Source: Enterocloster alcoholdehydrogenati (GTDB lineage: Bacteria; Bacillota; Clostridia; Lachnospirales; Lachnospiraceae). From it: a stretch of 64,000 bases of DNA. The position numbers and the translations under genes were made by a program. The stretch lies in NCBI RefSeq assembly GCF_013282095.1, contig NZ_BLTJ01000013.1, positions 54,200 to 118,199 of the forward strand. The letters are read 5' to 3'. The stretch's first letter is position 1. Each line of letters begins with the position of its first letter. Positions 1-9,221 of the stretch are shown piece by piece. The notes beneath the pieces are model-generated. The model was given only the letters and a program-made list of their open reading frames with translations, was not told the origin of the DNA and made no database searches.

Positions 1-843
1 GCGGACATCCAGCTCTTTGGAAGTAATCAGGAACTGGTTTACCTCTGTAGGGGAAACAGAGAATCCCATGGTAATTACGCGTCCGGCATTTCCGGTAGCC
101 TTTAACAGTGTGATCAGGGAATCCTTTGTGCAGGCAGAATCAATGGAAACAGTGCTTCCGTGGCCGCCTGTGTATTCCTTTACTTTTTCGATCAGATCTT
201 CTTTTAATGGATTGATGGTATATTTTGCGCCGTTTTTCTTTGCAGTTTCCAGTTTGTCATCCATGATATCCGCAACAATAATATGATCACAGAGCAGACG
301 GGCAACCTTCAATATGGTGCTTCCCAGCGCGCCGGAACCGTAGATCAGCAGCATATCATCCTTTTTCAGTTCGGCTCTGGTGCAGGCCTGGATTCCGATG
401 GTGGTCGGCTCGATCATAACGGCATCTGTGTCAGAAAGAGATTCAGGAAGGATATAGCAGTCCTTTTCCGGTACAGCGATAAATTCGCGGTATCCGCCGT
501 CGATATGTACGCCGCGGATCGCCAGGTTGTCGCACACGTTGCCTCTTCCGATACGGCAGGGATAGCAGTGGCCGCAGCTGGTTACCTGATTGATGATAAC
601 GCGGTCTCCTACCTTCAGATCCTTAACGTTGGGGCCGACCTGGTCAATGCGGCCGACCATTTCATGTCCAATGACCCTTGGATAGGTTGCAGCCGCATTG
701 GTGCCATGGTAGATCCCCATATCAGAACCGCAGATGCCGGCGGCAGTCATTTTTACAAGGACGTTGTTTTTTTCGTCGATTACAGGTTTCTCAATGTCAA
801 TTACCTTCAGCTCTTCTGGTTTTACAATCTGTACAGCTTTCAT
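1..843 (-). CDS. Zinc-dependent alcohol dehydrogenase, C-terminus cut by window edge
   Basis: This is a medium-chain zinc dehydrogenase, likely oxidising a sugar alcohol or aldonate at a secondary hydroxyl with NAD(P). The first 281 codons are visible and the rest lies left of base 1. Near the N-terminus I see the catalytic-zinc motif (AGICGSD), then GHE, then a structural-zinc pattern (SCGHCYPCRIG followed by NVC), and a Rossmann GSGALGS turn. The start ATG has AAAGGAG just upstream on the minus strand. It diverges from uxuA across about 280 bases. Given that neighbour, an L-galactonate, L-gulonate or L-idonate 5-dehydrogenase role is plausible, but the substrate cannot be read from the sequence. 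Confidence 0.85.
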   Translation of the reverse strand, partial: MKAVQIVKPEELKVIDIEKPVIDEKNNVLVKMTAAGICGSDMGIYHGTNAAATYPRVIGHEMVGRIDQVGPNVKDLKVGDRVIINQVTSCGHCYPCRIGRGNVCDNLAIRGVHIDGGYREFIAVPEKDCYILPESLSDTDAVMIEPTTIGIQACTRAELKKDDMLLIYGSGALGSTILKVARLLCDHIIVADIMDDKLETAKKNGAKYTINPLKEDLIEKVKEYTGGHGSTVSIDSACTKDSLITLLKATGNAGRVITMGFSVSPTEVNQFLITSKELDVR

Positions 844-1124
844 TGAAATACACGCTCCTTTTAATAATTATATCATTTGTTATTGATAACTTACATACTA
901 GATATACTAAAACCCACTGGCGAAAAAGTCAATATCTGGGCTGTTAAAAAAATAATATATACAAAATAAATAAAAAACACATATAAATTTTATTTACTAT
1001 TACATATTGAAGGATTCTTGAAATTATACTACCATACAAGTAAGCTTCCATAGCTGGCTTTGCTGAAAAGCGGCTGTGGTCGGAACCGTTGTTAAATATA
1101 TAAATTATGGAGGTAATGAAAGCT
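844..1124. other. Divergent intergenic region between dehydrogenase and uxuA
   Basis: This AT-rich spacer carries the two divergent promoters. I find no small gene in it. Positions about 1048-1080 can form an imperfect hairpin (CCATAGC paired with GCTGTGG). I could not fix either promoter: TTGAAG-17-TACCAT around 1006-1034 is one possible + strand pair, but weaker than others in the window. Confidence 0.4.
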
Positions 1125-2198
1125 ATGAATATGACGCTGCGTTGGTATGGACCGGGATATGACAGTGTGACATTGGAACAGATCCGGCAGATTCCGGGTG
1201 TAAAAGGAGTTATTACCACTCTTATGGGAAAGATGCCTGGTGAGGTCTGGACAGAGGAAGAAATTGCAGAACTGAAAAAGACAGTAGAGGATGCAGGACT
1301 TTCCATCATGGGAATTGAGTCTGTAAATGTTTCAGACGATATTAAGATCGGAACGGACAAGCGGGATGAGCATATTAAGAATTATATTACCACACTGGAA
1401 AACCTGGGAAAAGCGGGTATCCATATGGTATGCTACAATTTTATGCCGGTGTTTGACTGGACACGTTCGGATCTTGCCAGAAAGAGACCGGATGGCTCTA
1501 CGGTACTTGCATACAATCAGGATGTGATCGACCAGATTGATCCTGAACATATGAAAGAATCCATTGAGAAGATGTCAAATGGATTTGTGATGCCTGGCTG
1601 GGAGCCAGAGCGCCTTGAAAAATTAAAAGCTCTGTTTGACGCATATAAAGATGTAGATGCAGAGAAACTGTTTAATAATCTGGTATATTTCCTTGAGGCT
1701 ATCGGACCGGTATGCGAGAAGTACGATATCCATATGGGAATCCATCAGGATGATCCGGCATGGCCGATCTTCGGCCTTCCAAGGATCGTGAGAAATAAGG
1801 AGACCATCGAGCGCCTGTTAAAGGCAGTGGATAAGCCGTACAATGGCCTGACGCTGTGCACCGGTTCTCTGGGATCTGATCCTAAGAACGATATCTGCGA
1901 GATCATCCGTATGGCAAAGGGCAGAATTCCGTTTGCTCATGTAAGAAATGTAAAATACAACAGCGACAGGGATTTTGAAGAGGCTGCTCATCTGTCATCT
2001 GACGGCTCTAAGGATATGTATGAGATTATGAAGACTCTGTATGATACCGGCTTTGACGGCTGCATCCGTCCTGACCATGGAAGAATGATCTGGGGCGAGG
2101 TTGCCATGCCGGGTTACGGACTGTATGACAGAGCGCTGGGTGCCTGCTACCTGCAGGGACTCTGGGAAGCAATCGACAAAAACGCAAAGAGGGCATGA
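1125..2198 (+). CDS. uxuA: Mannonate dehydratase
   Basis: UxuA dehydrates D-mannonate to 2-keto-3-deoxygluconate in the cytoplasm, a step of glucuronate breakdown. The 357-aa protein carries family hallmarks in order: RWYGPGYD at the N-terminus, VCYNFMPVFDWTR, HQDDPAWPIFGLPRIV, LCTGSLG, HVRN and RPDHGR near the end. The His and Asp residues in these blocks form the metal and substrate site in known UxuA. Of several in-frame ATGs I chose 1125 because GGAGGT at 1109-1114 is about 11 bases upstream; the ATGs at 1107 and 1116 overlap or abut that site. It is slightly shorter than the E. coli enzyme, as is usual in Firmicutes. The next gene follows after 4 bases, so the two form an operon. Confidence 0.95.
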   Translation: MNMTLRWYGPGYDSVTLEQIRQIPGVKGVITTLMGKMPGEVWTEEEIAELKKTVEDAGLSIMGIESVNVSDDIKIGTDKRDEHIKNYITTLENLGKAGIHMVCYNFMPVFDWTRSDLARKRPDGSTVLAYNQDVIDQIDPEHMKESIEKMSNGFVMPGWEPERLEKLKALFDAYKDVDAEKLFNNLVYFLEAIGPVCEKYDIHMGIHQDDPAWPIFGLPRIVRNKETIERLLKAVDKPYNGLTLCTGSLGSDPKNDICEIIRMAKGRIPFAHVRNVKYNSDRDFEEAAHLSSDGSKDMYEIMKTLYDTGFDGCIRPDHGRMIWGEVAMPGYGLYDRALGACYLQGLWEAIDKNAKRA

Positions 2199-2202
2199 AA
2201 AT

Positions 2203-3813
2203 ATGAAATTAACATTAGATGGGTTAAAAGAAAAGACGGCATGGGAAAAGGCCGGCGTTTGCCTTCCGTCTTATGATATTGAAAAAACAGCAGAGGAAAC
2301 GAAAAAGGCTCCCGTATGGGTGCATTTTGGAGCTGGAAACATTTTTCGTATTTTTATCGGCGGTCTGGCGGACACGCTGATTGAAAAAGGGGAGTCTAAA
2401 AAGGGAATTACCTGTGTGGAGACCTTTGATTTCGACGTTATTGACAAAATCTATGCGCCATACGATAATTTAGTGCTTGCTGTTACTCTTAAAGCAGACG
2501 GTTCCACCGATAAAAGGGTGCTGGGATCTCTGACAGAGGCTATCAAGGCACAGTCCTCAGATGTGTCCCAGTGGAATCGTCTGAAAGAGATCTTTAAAGA
2601 TCCGGGACTTCAGATGATCTCCTTTACCATTACAGAAAAGGGGTATGCTCTTAAGGGAGCAGATGGAACGTACTTCCCATTCATTCAGGCAGATATTGAA
2701 AACGGACCGGAAAAAGCGGTTTCTGCAATGGCAGTTGTCTGCGCTCTGCTGTATGAGAGATATAAGACAGTAAAAGCTCCGCTGGCAGTCGTATCCATGG
2801 ATAACTGTTCCCATAATGGGGAGAAGCTGCAGAGTTCCATTGTAACGATGGCGAAGGAGTGGTATAAAAAGGGCTTTGTGGAAGAAGGCTTTGTGGAGTA
2901 TATTACAGACGAAAGCAGAGTGTCATTCCCCTGGTCTATGATTGATAAGATTACGCCCCGGCCCGCTGATTCTGTGTGCAGAGAGCTTGAAAATGCGGGA
3001 ATTGAGGATATGGCTCCGGTCATTACCTCAAAAAAGACATATATTGCGCCCTTTGTCAATGCAGAAGGCCCGCAGTATCTTGTAATTGAAGATAAGTTCC
3101 CCAATGGCCGTCCGGCGCTGGAGAAGGCCGGCGTATACATGACGGACCGGGATACTGTAAATAAGGTTGAGCGCATGAAGGTAACCACCTGCCTTAATCC
3201 TCTGCATACGGCCCTGGCTGTTTATGGCTGCGTACTGGGATATGATCTGATCGCAGATGAGATGAAAGATGAGCAGTTAAATAAGCTGGTGCATCAGATC
3301 GGCCCTGTGGAGGGTATGCCGGTAGTGACCGATCCGGGCATCCTTTCTCCTGCTGACTTTGTAAAGGAAGTAATTGAGGTAAGGATACCTAATCCGTTTA
3401 TGCCGGATACGCCTCAGAGAATTGCAACGGATACTTCTCAGAAGGTGGGAATACGGTATGGAGAGACAATCAAGTCCTATGTGGCAAAGTATGGCGATGC
3501 CAAGAAGCTGACAGCCATTCCTCTGGCTATTGCAGGCTGGTGCCGCTATCTTCTGGCTGTGGATGACGAGGGGAGGGCATTTGAACTTTCCGCCGATCCC
3601 ATGATCCCGGAACTGACAAAACAGCTGGAAGGCATAGTAGTTGGAAAGCCGGAAACATACACCGGTCAGTTAAAGCCCATTCTGTCCAATGGGAATATTT
3701 TTGGAATTGATCTTTATGAGGCTGGTATTGGAGAACTGATCGAAAATATGTTTGCAGAAGAGATAGCCGGACCAGGGGCAGTAAGAAACGTCCTGAAAAA
3801 GTATATGGCGTAA
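2203..3813 (+). CDS. uxuB: Fructuronate reductase / mannitol dehydrogenase family oxidoreductase
   Basis: This 536-aa polyol-specific long-chain dehydrogenase most likely reduces D-fructuronate to D-mannonate with NADH, supplying UxuA. An N-terminal dinucleotide motif (HFGAGNIFR) is followed far downstream by the family's catalytic pattern in KVTTCLNPLH, where Lys, Asn and His are the active residues. The start at 2203 was chosen because the reading frame upstream runs inside uxuA without a ribosome site, while AGAGGG lies just before 2203. Tagaturonate reductase or mannitol dehydrogenase are alternatives within the family. Pairing with uxuA favours the fructuronate enzyme. Confidence 0.85.
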   Translation: MKLTLDGLKEKTAWEKAGVCLPSYDIEKTAEETKKAPVWVHFGAGNIFRIFIGGLADTLIEKGESKKGITCVETFDFDVIDKIYAPYDNLVLAVTLKADGSTDKRVLGSLTEAIKAQSSDVSQWNRLKEIFKDPGLQMISFTITEKGYALKGADGTYFPFIQADIENGPEKAVSAMAVVCALLYERYKTVKAPLAVVSMDNCSHNGEKLQSSIVTMAKEWYKKGFVEEGFVEYITDESRVSFPWSMIDKITPRPADSVCRELENAGIEDMAPVITSKKTYIAPFVNAEGPQYLVIEDKFPNGRPALEKAGVYMTDRDTVNKVERMKVTTCLNPLHTALAVYGCVLGYDLIADEMKDEQLNKLVHQIGPVEGMPVVTDPGILSPADFVKEVIEVRIPNPFMPDTPQRIATDTSQKVGIRYGETIKSYVAKYGDAKKLTAIPLAIAGWCRYLLAVDDEGRAFELSADPMIPELTKQLEGIVVGKPETYTGQLKPILSNGNIFGIDLYEAGIGELIENMFAEEIAGPGAVRNVLKKYMA

Positions 3814-3835
3814 GCCACGCAAATTGCATGGATGT

Positions 3836-3886
3836 AAAAAATCCCGTGCTGGCCGCATGAAAATGCGGCGGGCGCGGGATTTTTTT
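3836..3886 (+). terminator. Rho-independent terminator of the uxuA-uxuB operon
   Basis: A GC-rich hairpin (AAATCCCG paired with CGGGATTT, with an inner GCCGCAT/ATGCGGC stem) ends in a run of T 23 bases after the uxuB stop codon. Confidence 0.9.
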
Positions 3887-4066
3887 GAATGGCGGGGGTG
3901 AGTTAGGCTATCCAAAACCATATGTTATCCGCATTGTAAGTCAGCCCATTACTGTCAAAATATATTTTTATCAGCCGATTGCTTTTAAAAGATAATAAGT
4001 TTAAAATATTCATAAGGAGCTCCTTGTGTGATTTTCAAGATGTTGAATATCTGAATTTTATCACAA

Positions 4067-4084
4067 TGGGAAGCGCTTTTTCGA
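4067..4084 (+). promoter_or_regulatory. Possible cre-like (CcpA) site upstream of the AraC regulator
   Basis: The stretch GGGAAGCGCTTTTTC resembles the catabolite-responsive element core (AAGCGCTT). It lies about 110 bases before the regulator gene, in a roughly 310-base region that otherwise shows no gene. Catabolite repression of a glycan locus would be expected, but a single match this short is weak evidence. Confidence 0.35.
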
Positions 4085-4194
4085 TTCACTGATTACAGAT
4101 GAAATTTACGGTACATCTGTGAATAATTCAGATTTATTTAAGGGGTTATCTATGATGATATAAAAATATCAGGAGCAGTAATGGGAGGGGAATT

Positions 4195-6414
4195 ATGAAA
4201 AGAAAATCCAGGGTGTATTTAAAGCTGCTATTGTCATATGTAGCAATTTTAATAATTCCAATTTTAGTAGCAACTGGAATTTATGGACGAGTATGGCATA
4301 TTATACGAGGCCAGGCGTCAAGAACAAATGAAAATCTTTTGAATACAGTAAAACAGGAAATCGACAGTGAAATAAAGAATATTCAAAAAATAGAAAGCCG
4401 CTTGGCTCTTGACAGTGAGATCCAGAATCTTTCTAAAAAAGAAAGTTTCAGCATAAAAAACCAGCAGTCGTTATACTACTTGTATGATGACTTAAGGATA
4501 ATTGATGTTGCAGAACCTCTATTTGACCATGTATTTGTATATTTTCCTGCGGCAGATAAAGTAAGTAGCAGTCTTGGAAATATGGATCTCTCGTTTTATT
4601 ATGAACTTTATTATAAAAGTGACAGCACAAGCTTGGAAAATTTCAGGTCATACCTTGCTTCGCAGCATTACAATGATGTACGTCCCATTACGGGTTCATA
4701 TGGACATAATAAACTGATTTTTACAATGAGTTCTCTTAATGCCGCTTCAGGTGAATATGCGGCAACAATCGGCATTGTTATGGATAAGGATCAATTTCGT
4801 CAGAAATTGCTTTTTGGCAAATGGGATGAACAGATGAATATTCGAATCGTAGACAGCGAGGATAATACAATATGTATGGATGCAAAGAGTGATTTATTAC
4901 CAGAAAAGACGCAGAAAACTTCTTATATTGTTACTGGGGTGAATTCTGATGCGGCTGATTGGAGATATGAAGCAATTATCCCAAAAACTTTAATAGATAA
5001 AGAAGCTCATGAAATTCAAATATGGTCAGCAGTGGGATTATTTATCTGCATTATTTCTGGGTTTGGAATTGCAAGTTATCTTGCAAAGAAAAATTATAAT
5101 CCTTTAAGAATGTTGATGGAGAATGTTGCACGTTACAACAATTCAAAAAGCAACGATAAAATGGAGAGCGGAGTAGACGAATATCAGTGGCTCAATCACC
5201 AGATGGAGAGTTTTTTCAAGGAGCATATAGATACGCAAAGGCTTTTAAAAAACAGCCGAAAAACATTAAAAACTTATTATTTGTCTAAAATGATGATGGA
5301 GCACTGTGAGAGAAACTCTCAGGAACAGGTTGGAATCCGGCTTTATTCTGAATTTTATGCAGTCGTTCTTTTAAAACCGGAGTTAAAAGGGGAATTGACA
5401 GCGGAACGCCTTGGAGAAGAGGCGCAGGTGCTCAGAAAATTCATAATAGCCAACGTGCTGAGCGAAATTTGCCAGAAATATTTTGAAGTAGAAATGACGG
5501 AAATGGGGGAACGGGAGGCTGCCATTATAGGGATGAATATACCTTCTCTGGACAACATGGAACGTTTACAGGAGTGTGTAGAAAATCTTCAGCAAATTAC
5601 AGAAGAGTCATTTAGCTTTTCATGTATCGCTCTTCTGGGAACAGCCTGCCGTGGAATTGGCGGGATTCATGAATCATATGTGCAGGCACAATCGATGGAA
5701 GAGTATATTAATCTTTTGGATACTCCGGTAATCCGCTATGATAAAGTAAAGGATCTGCGTTTTGTATATGAATATCCGGAAGAAATGGAATTAAAAATTA
5801 TTCATGCAATGAAAATAGGAGATGAAAAAACAGCAGGAAAATGTATGATGGAGGTGTTTGACCGAAATCTTTCCGGACAAGTAAAAGCCAATACTTACCG
5901 TTGCTTAATTTTTGATATGATTGGTACACTTTTAAAAGGAGCAAGCACAGGAGGATATAACCACACGGATCCTGAAATTGGAGTGTTGGAACAGATTTCA
6001 GTTAAAACACCGGTTGAAGAGGCAAAGGATAAATTTCTAAAATGCCTTGGTTCAATCTGTTTACACATTCGGCAGATTCGTGCAAAAGCAAGTGAGGATA
6101 ACATATTCAGCCAGAAAGTAGAGGATTATGTAAATCAAAATTTCACAGATCCAGATTTAAATATTTCTATTGCAAGCCAGTATTTTCGTATAACCCCCTC
6201 ATATCTGTCATCTCTTTATAAAAAACAGACAGGAAAGAGTTTGTTAGACTTTATTAACAATGTGCGGATTGATTTTGCAGAGGGACTTTTAAAAAAGGGA
6301 TGCAGTGTGGCAGATGCGGCAGAACAATCCGGATTTCGTGACAGTGCAGGTTTTATCAGGGCGTTTAAGAAGAAAAAAGGGATTACACCTGGACAATTAA
6401 AGAAAGAATTTTAA
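4195..6414 (+). CDS. Membrane-bound AraC-family transcriptional regulator with extracytoplasmic sensor
   Basis: This 739-aa protein is a one-component regulator that probably senses a sugar outside the membrane and activates the glycan genes downstream. Residues about 10-30 form a transmembrane helix, about 31-274 an extracytoplasmic Cache-like region, and about 275-297 a second helix. A cytoplasmic linker follows, and the last roughly 105 residues are a double helix-turn-helix AraC domain (RITPSYLSSLYKKQTG, then SGFRDSAGFIRAFKKKKG). Such proteins often sit directly upstream of lipoprotein-type CUT1 transporters, as here. The start follows GGGAGGGG. Its own terminator separates it from the transporter, so it is transcribed alone. 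The ligand is unknown. Confidence 0.9.
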   Translation: MKRKSRVYLKLLLSYVAILIIPILVATGIYGRVWHIIRGQASRTNENLLNTVKQEIDSEIKNIQKIESRLALDSEIQNLSKKESFSIKNQQSLYYLYDDLRIIDVAEPLFDHVFVYFPAADKVSSSLGNMDLSFYYELYYKSDSTSLENFRSYLASQHYNDVRPITGSYGHNKLIFTMSSLNAASGEYAATIGIVMDKDQFRQKLLFGKWDEQMNIRIVDSEDNTICMDAKSDLLPEKTQKTSYIVTGVNSDAADWRYEAIIPKTLIDKEAHEIQIWSAVGLFICIISGFGIASYLAKKNYNPLRMLMENVARYNNSKSNDKMESGVDEYQWLNHQMESFFKEHIDTQRLLKNSRKTLKTYYLSKMMMEHCERNSQEQVGIRLYSEFYAVVLLKPELKGELTAERLGEEAQVLRKFIIANVLSEICQKYFEVEMTEMGEREAAIIGMNIPSLDNMERLQECVENLQQITEESFSFSCIALLGTACRGIGGIHESYVQAQSMEEYINLLDTPVIRYDKVKDLRFVYEYPEEMELKIIHAMKIGDEKTAGKCMMEVFDRNLSGQVKANTYRCLIFDMIGTLLKGASTGGYNHTDPEIGVLEQISVKTPVEEAKDKFLKCLGSICLHIRQIRAKASEDNIFSQKVEDYVNQNFTDPDLNISIASQYFRITPSYLSSLYKKQTGKSLLDFINNVRIDFAEGLLKKGCSVADAAEQSGFRDSAGFIRAFKKKKGITPGQLKKEF

Positions 6415-6434
6415 TTTTTACCAATCAATTTGAT

Positions 6435-6483
6435 AAAATGCAAACTTTTATAGGCGTTTTTGCTAATAAAGTTTGCATTTTTT
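6435..6483 (+). terminator. Terminator after the AraC gene
   Basis: A long A/T-rich stem (AAATGCAAACTTT paired with AAAGTTTGCATTT) runs directly into a T tract. A TATAAT at 6502-6507 just beyond it may be the -10 box for the transporter operon, though I see no convincing -35 box. Confidence 0.85.
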
Positions 6484-6565
6484 GTATATAAAAATCAATA
6501 TTATAATGATAAGATGAGGACACAAAGCAAACTGTTATAAAAATACAAGTAGGAGGAGAAGGAAG

Positions 6566-8203
6566 ATGAAAAAACGGAAAATAGCCTTGTTTTTAACTGC
6601 GGCAATGACATTGGCTTTGGCTGGATGTGGGGAAAAATCAGAGCCAGAACAGACAACTGCCGCTACAGCTGGAGCAGAGGGGACCCAGCAGACACAAACA
6701 GGCGGTGATTTTTCTTATCCCATGCAGGCCGGTGATACACTGACTTATTGGTGTGAACTTCAGGGTACTGTAAGTCCGAACTATTCCAATTTAGGAGAAA
6801 CGCCATTTGCAAAGGCATGGATGCAGGAAACGGGAGTGAATATTGAATTTATGCATCCGCCAACGGGACAGATAAAGGAACAGTTCAGTCTAATTCTTGC
6901 AGATGGAAGCCTTCCTGACATGATGGAATACAGCTGGGTACAAGATTATCCGGGAGGCCCTGAAAAAGCAATTAAGGATGGAGTAATTCTTCCTCTTAAT
7001 GATGTGTTTGAACAGTATTGTCCTAATATTACTGCATATTTAAAGGAACATCCAGAAGTAGATAAAATGATTAAAACGGACGATGGACATTATTATGTAT
7101 TTCCATTTATTCGCGGAGATGAGAAACTTTGTAATACTATTGGACTTATGCTGCGTCAGGATTGGTTAGAGGAATTAAATCTGGAAGTACCAGAGACTAT
7201 TGACGAATGGCATACAGTGCTGACCGCATTTAAGAATGAAAAGGGTGTTGCAGCACCTTATTGTCCAGAGTGGACCAGAGAAGATTTTAAGGATAATGAT
7301 CCGTTTGCATACGCATTTAATACTTGTAGGGGATTCTACATCGATAATGATGGTCAGGTTCAGTTTGGCGCAGTAGAAGAGAACTATAAGAAATATCTGG
7401 AGCTGATGAAGCAGTGGTATGAAGAGGGCTTGATTGACCCCGATATGGCTACATTAAAATTTGACCAGGTAAGTGCAAAGATGACTAATGGATCTGCAGG
7501 AGCATCCATTGGATTTGCAGGAAGCCGTATGGGGGCGTGGATTACAGCAGCACAGGCCAGTGATCCGAATTATATGCTGGTAGCGGCTCCGTATCCAACG
7601 CTTGAAAAGGGAACGAAACCAGAATTTGGACAGATGGATAATCAGTATCCGGGAACGGCCAGTGTGGCAATTACCACTTCCTGCAAAGACGTAGAAAGAG
7701 CAGCACGTTTACTGGATTATGCTTATGGAGAAGAGGGACATATGCTTTTCAACTTTGGTGTAGAAGGCGAATCATATGAAATAAAAGAAAACTATCCAAC
7801 ATATACAGACTGGGTAATGAAAAATCCAGATGGATGGCCCGTATCCCAGGCAATGTCTGCGTACATTCGTGGAAATTATAATGGACCATTTGTACAGGAT
7901 CTTCGCTATCTGGAACAGTATTATACCATTGATCAACAGAAAGAAACGCCGGATGTCTGGGGAAACAGTAATGCAAAAGAACATAAGATGCCTCCGGTAA
8001 CGCCTACTTCAGAAGAGAGCAGAGAATATTCTGCCATTATGAATGAGATCAATACTTACCGCGATGAAATGGTACTGAAGTTTATTTTTGGTACAGAAAG
8101 TCTGGATAATTTTGATACATATGTAAAAAATATCGAGAATATGGGACTAGATCGCGCATTGGAGATTCAAAGAGCAGCATTAGAACGCTACAATGCCCGT
8201 TAA
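6566..8203 (+). CDS. Extracellular sugar-binding lipoprotein of a CUT1 ABC transporter
   Basis: This 545-aa solute-binding protein captures an oligosaccharide at the outer face of the membrane and hands it to the two permeases downstream. A basic N-terminus and hydrophobic stretch end in the lipobox LALAGC, so the mature protein is lipid-anchored at that Cys. An acidic/Thr-rich tether follows, then a family 1-like binding fold. The length fits the large LipO/YtcQ-type binding proteins rather than the 400-430 aa maltose-type ones; these often serve complex plant or host oligosaccharides. AGGAGGAGAAGG precedes the start. No ATPase gene lies in the operon. Confidence 0.9.
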   Translation: MKKRKIALFLTAAMTLALAGCGEKSEPEQTTAATAGAEGTQQTQTGGDFSYPMQAGDTLTYWCELQGTVSPNYSNLGETPFAKAWMQETGVNIEFMHPPTGQIKEQFSLILADGSLPDMMEYSWVQDYPGGPEKAIKDGVILPLNDVFEQYCPNITAYLKEHPEVDKMIKTDDGHYYVFPFIRGDEKLCNTIGLMLRQDWLEELNLEVPETIDEWHTVLTAFKNEKGVAAPYCPEWTREDFKDNDPFAYAFNTCRGFYIDNDGQVQFGAVEENYKKYLELMKQWYEEGLIDPDMATLKFDQVSAKMTNGSAGASIGFAGSRMGAWITAAQASDPNYMLVAAPYPTLEKGTKPEFGQMDNQYPGTASVAITTSCKDVERAARLLDYAYGEEGHMLFNFGVEGESYEIKENYPTYTDWVMKNPDGWPVSQAMSAYIRGNYNGPFVQDLRYLEQYYTIDQQKETPDVWGNSNAKEHKMPPVTPTSEESREYSAIMNEINTYRDEMVLKFIFGTESLDNFDTYVKNIENMGLDRALEIQRAALERYNAR

Positions 8204-8216
8204 AGGCTGAGGGATG

Positions 8217-8243
8217 CTGCAAAATGGGAACATCATTTTGCAG
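8217..8243 (+). other. Intercistronic hairpin between binding protein and permease
   Basis: CTGCAAAATG and CATTTTGCAG form a perfect 10-bp stem, followed by a weak T-rich stretch (TCTCTTTT). In this position such hairpins commonly act as partial terminators or 3-prime stabilisers, which raises binding-protein output over permease output. Confidence 0.65.
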
Positions 8244-8289
8244 TGTCTCTTTTGTATTCTGACAGATTGAAATGGAGGAATGATAAAAA

Positions 8290-9210
8290 ATGAAGCAGCC
8301 GTCAATTTTTTACAGGATAAAAAAAGACTGGATCAGAAATAAATCTCTATATATGATGATCCTTCCGGTTCTGATCTTTTTTATTCTATTTCATTACAAA
8401 CCTATGTATGGTGCAATTATTGCATTTAAAGATTACACGCCGGCCCTTGGAATAGACGAAAGCCCCTGGGTTGGATTGGAAAACTTTTTCAGATTCTTTG
8501 ACAGTGTATATTTTGGCCGTTTGATTCGTAATACGATCCTGTTAAGTGTGTACAGCCTGATTTTTGGTTTCCCAGCCCCAATTATTTTAGCTCTTTTGTT
8601 AAATGAAGTGAAAAATAAAAAATTTAAGGGTCTGACCCAGACGGTTACCTATCTGCCGCATTTTATTTCAATGATTGTAGTAACGGGTATGCTGGTGGAT
8701 TTCAGTATGACGAGCGGTTTGTTTAATGACATTATTGAATTGTTTGGGGGGGAGCGTTCACCTCTGCTTCAGAATCCAGATCTGTACAGAACTATTTATG
8801 TGGCATCCGGTGTATGGCAGGAAGTGGGATGGGGATCCATTATTTATCTGTCTGCATTATCTGGAGTGGACAGTCAGCTATACGAAGCGGCTCAGATTGA
8901 CGGAGCAGGAAAATGGAAACAGCTGGTTCACGTAACACTGCCGGGAATTATGCCTACCATAATTATTATGTTTATTTTGAAAATGGGTACTCTGATGAAC
9001 ATGGGATATGAGAAAACAATTCTTTTATATAATCCTGCAACGTATGAGACAGCAGATATTATTTCTTCATATATTTACAGAATTGGTCTTTTAGAACAGG
9101 ATTGGAGTTATTCCACTGCAATTGGCCTCTTTAATTCCGTGATCAATTTAGCTCTTTTGCTGATTACCAATAAATTGGCGCGTAAATGTGGCGAAACAAG
9201 CTTATGGTAG
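8290..9210 (+). CDS. CUT1 sugar ABC transporter permease, LplB type
   Basis: This is one of the two membrane channel subunits for the oligosaccharide importer. The 306-aa protein has about six hydrophobic helices and the diagnostic EAA loop (YEAAQIDGAGKWKQ, then LPGIMP), which docks the ATPase. The first helix (MMILPVLIFFILFHYKPMYG) is typical of LplB/YtcP-system permeases. GGAGG precedes the start. It is the first of the paired permeases and ends 11 bases before the second one begins. Confidence 0.92.
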   Translation: MKQPSIFYRIKKDWIRNKSLYMMILPVLIFFILFHYKPMYGAIIAFKDYTPALGIDESPWVGLENFFRFFDSVYFGRLIRNTILLSVYSLIFGFPAPIILALLLNEVKNKKFKGLTQTVTYLPHFISMIVVTGMLVDFSMTSGLFNDIIELFGGERSPLLQNPDLYRTIYVASGVWQEVGWGSIIYLSALSGVDSQLYEAAQIDGAGKWKQLVHVTLPGIMPTIIIMFILKMGTLMNMGYEKTILLYNPATYETADIISSYIYRIGLLEQDWSYSTAIGLFNSVINLALLLITNKLARKCGETSLW

Positions 9211-9221
9211 GAGGGACAGAA

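Noticed and set aside
283..846. + strand open frame of 187 codons
   Set aside because: It runs antisense to the zinc dehydrogenase, whose zinc and Rossmann motifs prove the minus strand is coding.
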